Shown here: positions 61,616-64,000 of the stretch, in pieces
Layout: every line of letters begins with the position of its first letter
How positions within the stretch are numbered: the stretch's first letter is position 1
Assembly (NCBI GenBank): GCA_016779995.1
Contig: JADHMO010000001.1
Location: 138,638 to 202,637 of the forward strand
DNA: 64,000 nucleotides
Source of the DNA: Flavobacteriales bacterium
Lineage (GTDB): Bacteria > Bacteroidota > Bacteroidia > Flavobacteriales > UBA7312
Direction of reading: 5' to 3'
Translations under genes and position numbers: made by a program
The notes under the pieces: model-generated
What the model saw: the letters and a program-made list of their open reading frames with translations, nothing else
Told to the model about the DNA's origin: nothing
The model's database searches: none

Positions 61616-61669
61616 TTCTAAGCTAAAATTTCTTAGTTTTACAAGCGTTCAAAACCAATAAAAAACTCG

Positions 61670-63805
61670 ATGAAAAAATTCATTGCTACATCGCTTTTAA
61701 CACTAATATTTTCAGTTAGCGTATGGTCTCAAATTCCCGACCCTGCTTATATTCCATCTGAATATCAAGACACAACATTAACTGAAGATGATGGTGCTAT
61801 CGACGCTGAAAATGGAACTCCAGCAACCATTAACAAAGCAGAAAAAATCAAACTTCAACCCAAATTGCATGTCGGATTTGGTAATTTTAACTTTAAAGGA
61901 GACATTTCTGACAACAGAAATACAGGAATTATCGGACAATCTGGCTTTCAAATTGGATTATCTGCCAACCTCAGTGAATTTATTGATGCTAGTTTATTAA
62001 TGGAAGAAGGTGTTGTTCGTGTTGACGGTATCAATCGTGATGATTTGCCTACCAATTTCATGAGTACCATAAATACCATCGGAATAAGATTTGATTATAA
62101 CTTCAAAAATGTATTCAAAAATAGACTTTTAACACCCTATTTGGGACTAGGATTATCCTACTTAAAATTCGATTCCAAAGGCTCTTATGATAATACCAAT
62201 GATGAATACGAAATAGATTTGTTAAGTCAGTGGCTACTTGACCCAGCAAATACTGAGGCTTACAGTCAAAAGGGTATTGATATTCCATTGTCAATTGGTT
62301 TAAATCTTAAAATTAACGATAGATTAAACCTTAAAGTAGGTACATCTTACCACTATACCAATACGGATTATATAGACAATATTTTAGATGGTTCATCTGA
62401 CAAATATTTTGTCAATTCTGCACATGTAGTCTATGATTTACATTGTTACAACTGCGAGGAAAAATATGTTCCAGAGATTCACGACGATTACATCGCTGTA
62501 GATTTTGATGCACTAGACAGAGAAGACGAAGATAAAGATGGTGTTGTTGATATTGATGACTTCTGTATAGGCACACCTAAAGGCGTAGAAGTAGATGCTC
62601 AAGGTTGTCCAATAGATACAGACAACGATAATGTGCCTGATTATCTAGACAAAGAGGCTAACACACCAAAAGGTGCTGTTGTTAACGCAAATGGTATTCA
62701 ATTAACCGATAAAATGAGTGAGGCTATTTACTTAGCATACATCAATTCAGCATCTAGAAAAGACGCTAACACCTACTTTGAAGATACATACCCTAGCGAT
62801 AAATTCATCAAACTAACTAAAAAAGTAGTTAATGTTCAAGGTGATACTATGATGGTAGATATCTACAAACCAAAATTATTCCAACAAATATATAATCAAC
62901 AAAAAGAGTTTGAAGAGGCTGTCACTCCTGCTCAATACGTTGATTTAAGCTCTGAAGTTATTTACAAACTGCAAATTGCTAAATATGCTGAGGGTATTGA
63001 AGCTGCAGAAATAAATAGGTTGATGAGTATCATAAACCTTAAAAGTACTTTAGAAAATAACCATACGGTTTACTATACGGGAGAATTTACTGATGTACTA
63101 AAAGCAAGACAGAAACAAAATCAATTACTCAATAGTGGATACAATAATGTCTTAGTCATTGAAGATGCACAAGGAGACTTAAGAACAGTCACTGACGAGG
63201 AAATGAATAGAGAAAGAAAGCGTAGAGCTTCTGCTAAGTTAGAAGATTTACCACCTCTTGAAGATATTGTTTTCAGAGTTCAATTAGATGTTCTTAAAGA
63301 AGTGGATTTAGATTTTTATGACCTAGACGAATTAGTTGTATTTGAAGGGAAAGATGGTTTCAAACACGTATTTACAGAAGGATATGGCTCTTATGAAGAA
63401 GCACTAGAACGTAGAAACGAGCTTTACTTCATGAGTTATGAAAACTCTAAGGTAGTTGCTATCAAAGAAGGTCAGATTGTTGAAGCTAAAGACTATATGA
63501 ATTTATCTTACACAGAAGAAAATGCCGCTGTCTATGGAGATGTTATTTTCAAAGTACAATTGGGAATATACAGCAAGAATGACGTTGTTGAACTCAGTAA
63601 ATTGAATGATTTAGAAGGTGTTGAGAAAACCGAAATTTCAGAAGGTATCCATCGATACACTATCGGAACTTACACTAGTATTCAAGGTGCTATGCTCAAA
63701 TTAAATAAAGTCACTAAGCAAGGTTATGAAGGCTCTTACATTATTGCCTTCTACAACGATGAGCAAATATCCATCAAGAAAGCTAAAGAATTAATCGGCT
63801 TCTAA
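61670..63805 (+). CDS. Outer-membrane beta-barrel protein with TSP3-like repeats and SPOR-like repeats
   Basis: 711 residues with a signal peptide (MKKFIATSLLTLIFSVSVWS). Residues about 60-265 look like a small beta-barrel (LHVGFGNFNFKGDISDNR, NFMSTINTIGIRFDYNF, LTPYLGLGLSYLKFD). Residues 275-320 contain calcium-type repeats (DEDKDGVVDIDDFCIGTP, DTDNDNVPDYLD). The C-terminal half has at least three SPOR-like units, each with a IYKLQIAKY, VFRVQLDVL or IFKVQLGIY strand and a G.Y.S...A......-type end. SPOR domains bind denuded peptidoglycan; here they may tie the outer membrane to the wall. No OmpA domain is clear. Confidence 0.78.
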   Translation: MKKFIATSLLTLIFSVSVWSQIPDPAYIPSEYQDTTLTEDDGAIDAENGTPATINKAEKIKLQPKLHVGFGNFNFKGDISDNRNTGIIGQSGFQIGLSANLSEFIDASLLMEEGVVRVDGINRDDLPTNFMSTINTIGIRFDYNFKNVFKNRLLTPYLGLGLSYLKFDSKGSYDNTNDEYEIDLLSQWLLDPANTEAYSQKGIDIPLSIGLNLKINDRLNLKVGTSYHYTNTDYIDNILDGSSDKYFVNSAHVVYDLHCYNCEEKYVPEIHDDYIAVDFDALDREDEDKDGVVDIDDFCIGTPKGVEVDAQGCPIDTDNDNVPDYLDKEANTPKGAVVNANGIQLTDKMSEAIYLAYINSASRKDANTYFEDTYPSDKFIKLTKKVVNVQGDTMMVDIYKPKLFQQIYNQQKEFEEAVTPAQYVDLSSEVIYKLQIAKYAEGIEAAEINRLMSIINLKSTLENNHTVYYTGEFTDVLKARQKQNQLLNSGYNNVLVIEDAQGDLRTVTDEEMNRERKRRASAKLEDLPPLEDIVFRVQLDVLKEVDLDFYDLDELVVFEGKDGFKHVFTEGYGSYEEALERRNELYFMSYENSKVVAIKEGQIVEAKDYMNLSYTEENAAVYGDVIFKVQLGIYSKNDVVELSKLNDLEGVEKTEISEGIHRYTIGTYTSIQGAMLKLNKVTKQGYEGSYIIAFYNDEQISIKKAKELIGF

Positions 63806-63820
63806 GGATAAAACAGAATT

Positions 63821-63855
63821 AAAAAAAAAGCGACTTATTCAGTCGCTTTTTTTTT
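63821..63855. terminator. Bidirectional terminator
   Basis: AAAAAAAAAGCGACT-TATTC-AGTCGCTTTTTTTTT ends the outer-membrane protein gene on plus, and its A-run serves the partial gene on minus, whose stop codon (63835-63837) lies in the loop edge. Confidence 0.9.
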
Positions 63856-64000
63856 GCTTATTTTTTTTGAACCTTCATACATCTGATATTTTAAGAATCT
63901 ACATTCTAACTTGCCATTGAATATTTTAATTCTTCTAGTGTGCTTAAGGTGTATATGGCTTACAGCTTCCATATCAGAGGTTATTAACCAAGCCGAACAA
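63835..64000 (-). CDS. C-terminal end of an unidentified protein (5' part beyond window)
   Basis: The last 55 codons of a minus-strand frame are visible, ending at TAA. The peptide contains AWLITSDMEAVSHIHLKHTR, IKIFNGKLECRFLKYQM and a lysine-rich tail SKKISKKKATE. No family was recognised. The frame is open to the window edge and ends inside the terminator hairpin, which fits a real gene end. Confidence 0.5.
   Translation of the reverse strand, partial: CSAWLITSDMEAVSHIHLKHTRRIKIFNGKLECRFLKYQMYEGSKKISKKKATE

Overview
The window is chromosomal DNA of a marine-type member of the Bacteroidota (Flavobacteriia-like). Several signs agree. The DNA is AT-rich and ribosome binding sites are mostly absent. 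Many genes and all three tRNAs have the Bacteroidota -7 promoter box TAnnTTTG upstream. At least three large secreted proteins end in the gliding-motility/type IX secretion (T9SS) type B sorting domain. GWxTD, DUF349, PKD-rich and CTDxxAxNYD-repeat proteins are also present. No plasmid, complete prophage, insertion sequence, CRISPR array or rRNA was seen. All identifications come from reading motifs by eye; no database search was run.

Layout. 1-1771: end-truncated Kelch/cysteine-repeat surface protein. 1927-2036: tRNA-Arg and terminator. 2107-9388 (minus): an apparent operon guaB, PpiC-type foldase, SurA-N-like lipoprotein, SurA, MoxR ATPase, def, combining outer-membrane protein folding with housekeeping genes. 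9453-11918: a T9SS protein and a flavin oxidoreductase, followed by glyA on plus. 13311-16509: an accessory block with a tail-fibre-like surface protein, a divergent XRE regulator with paired palindromic operators, a methyltransferase, and a three-gene toxin-antitoxin-SecB-like chaperone (TAC) module. 16792-24988: tRNA-Met, isoprenylcysteine-type methyltransferase, FKBP, nrnA-like, ndk, DciA-like, recF, TPR protein, ribH, a T9SS protein and tRNA-Ser. 25097-30848: GWxTD protein, lipid A acyltransferase, glycosyltransferase, cysteine desulfurase, phosphohexomutase. 30960-35984: a 1674-residue PKD-array protein. 36067-44071: a long plus-strand run (TPR, ComA-like, rhodanese, DUF368 lipid-phosphate flippase family, aroE, DUF349, uvrB). 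44073-49525 (minus): small repeat protein, DUF4177-like, prohibitin, VWA membrane protein, fabG, sucD. 49613-53463: mnmE, sulfotransferase, lpd. 53485-55781: a second accessory block bounded by two nearly identical terminators. 55804-63805: a second FKBP, rfbC, lytic transglycosylase, uvrA, LOG-family protein and an outer-membrane SPOR-like protein. A truncated gene closes the window.

Two loci stand out. The first is the TAC module at 15321-16509: a TTG-started RelE/HigB-like toxin, an HTH antitoxin with a C-terminal tail, and a SecB-like chaperone, joined by two ATGA overlaps. The second is 53513-55749. There a phage-repressor-like XRE gene lies divergent from a 590-residue protein in which a small Cro-like helix-turn-helix is fused in frame to a signal-peptide-like segment and then to a discoidin/tail-fibre-like exported protein. 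The fusion looks like a ToxR/CadC-style layout or a signal peptide whose n-region is a DNA-binding domain. The block near 14 kb also pairs an XRE regulator with a divergent tail-fibre-like surface protein, so the window holds two variants of a regulator-surface protein pairing.

Two smaller regulatory patterns recur. Intrinsic terminators lie flush against the start codons of ribH and of a 134-residue repeat-protein gene. The -7 boxes of mnmE and of the 14-kb surface gene sit exactly 4 bases before the ATG, which suggests leaderless messages.
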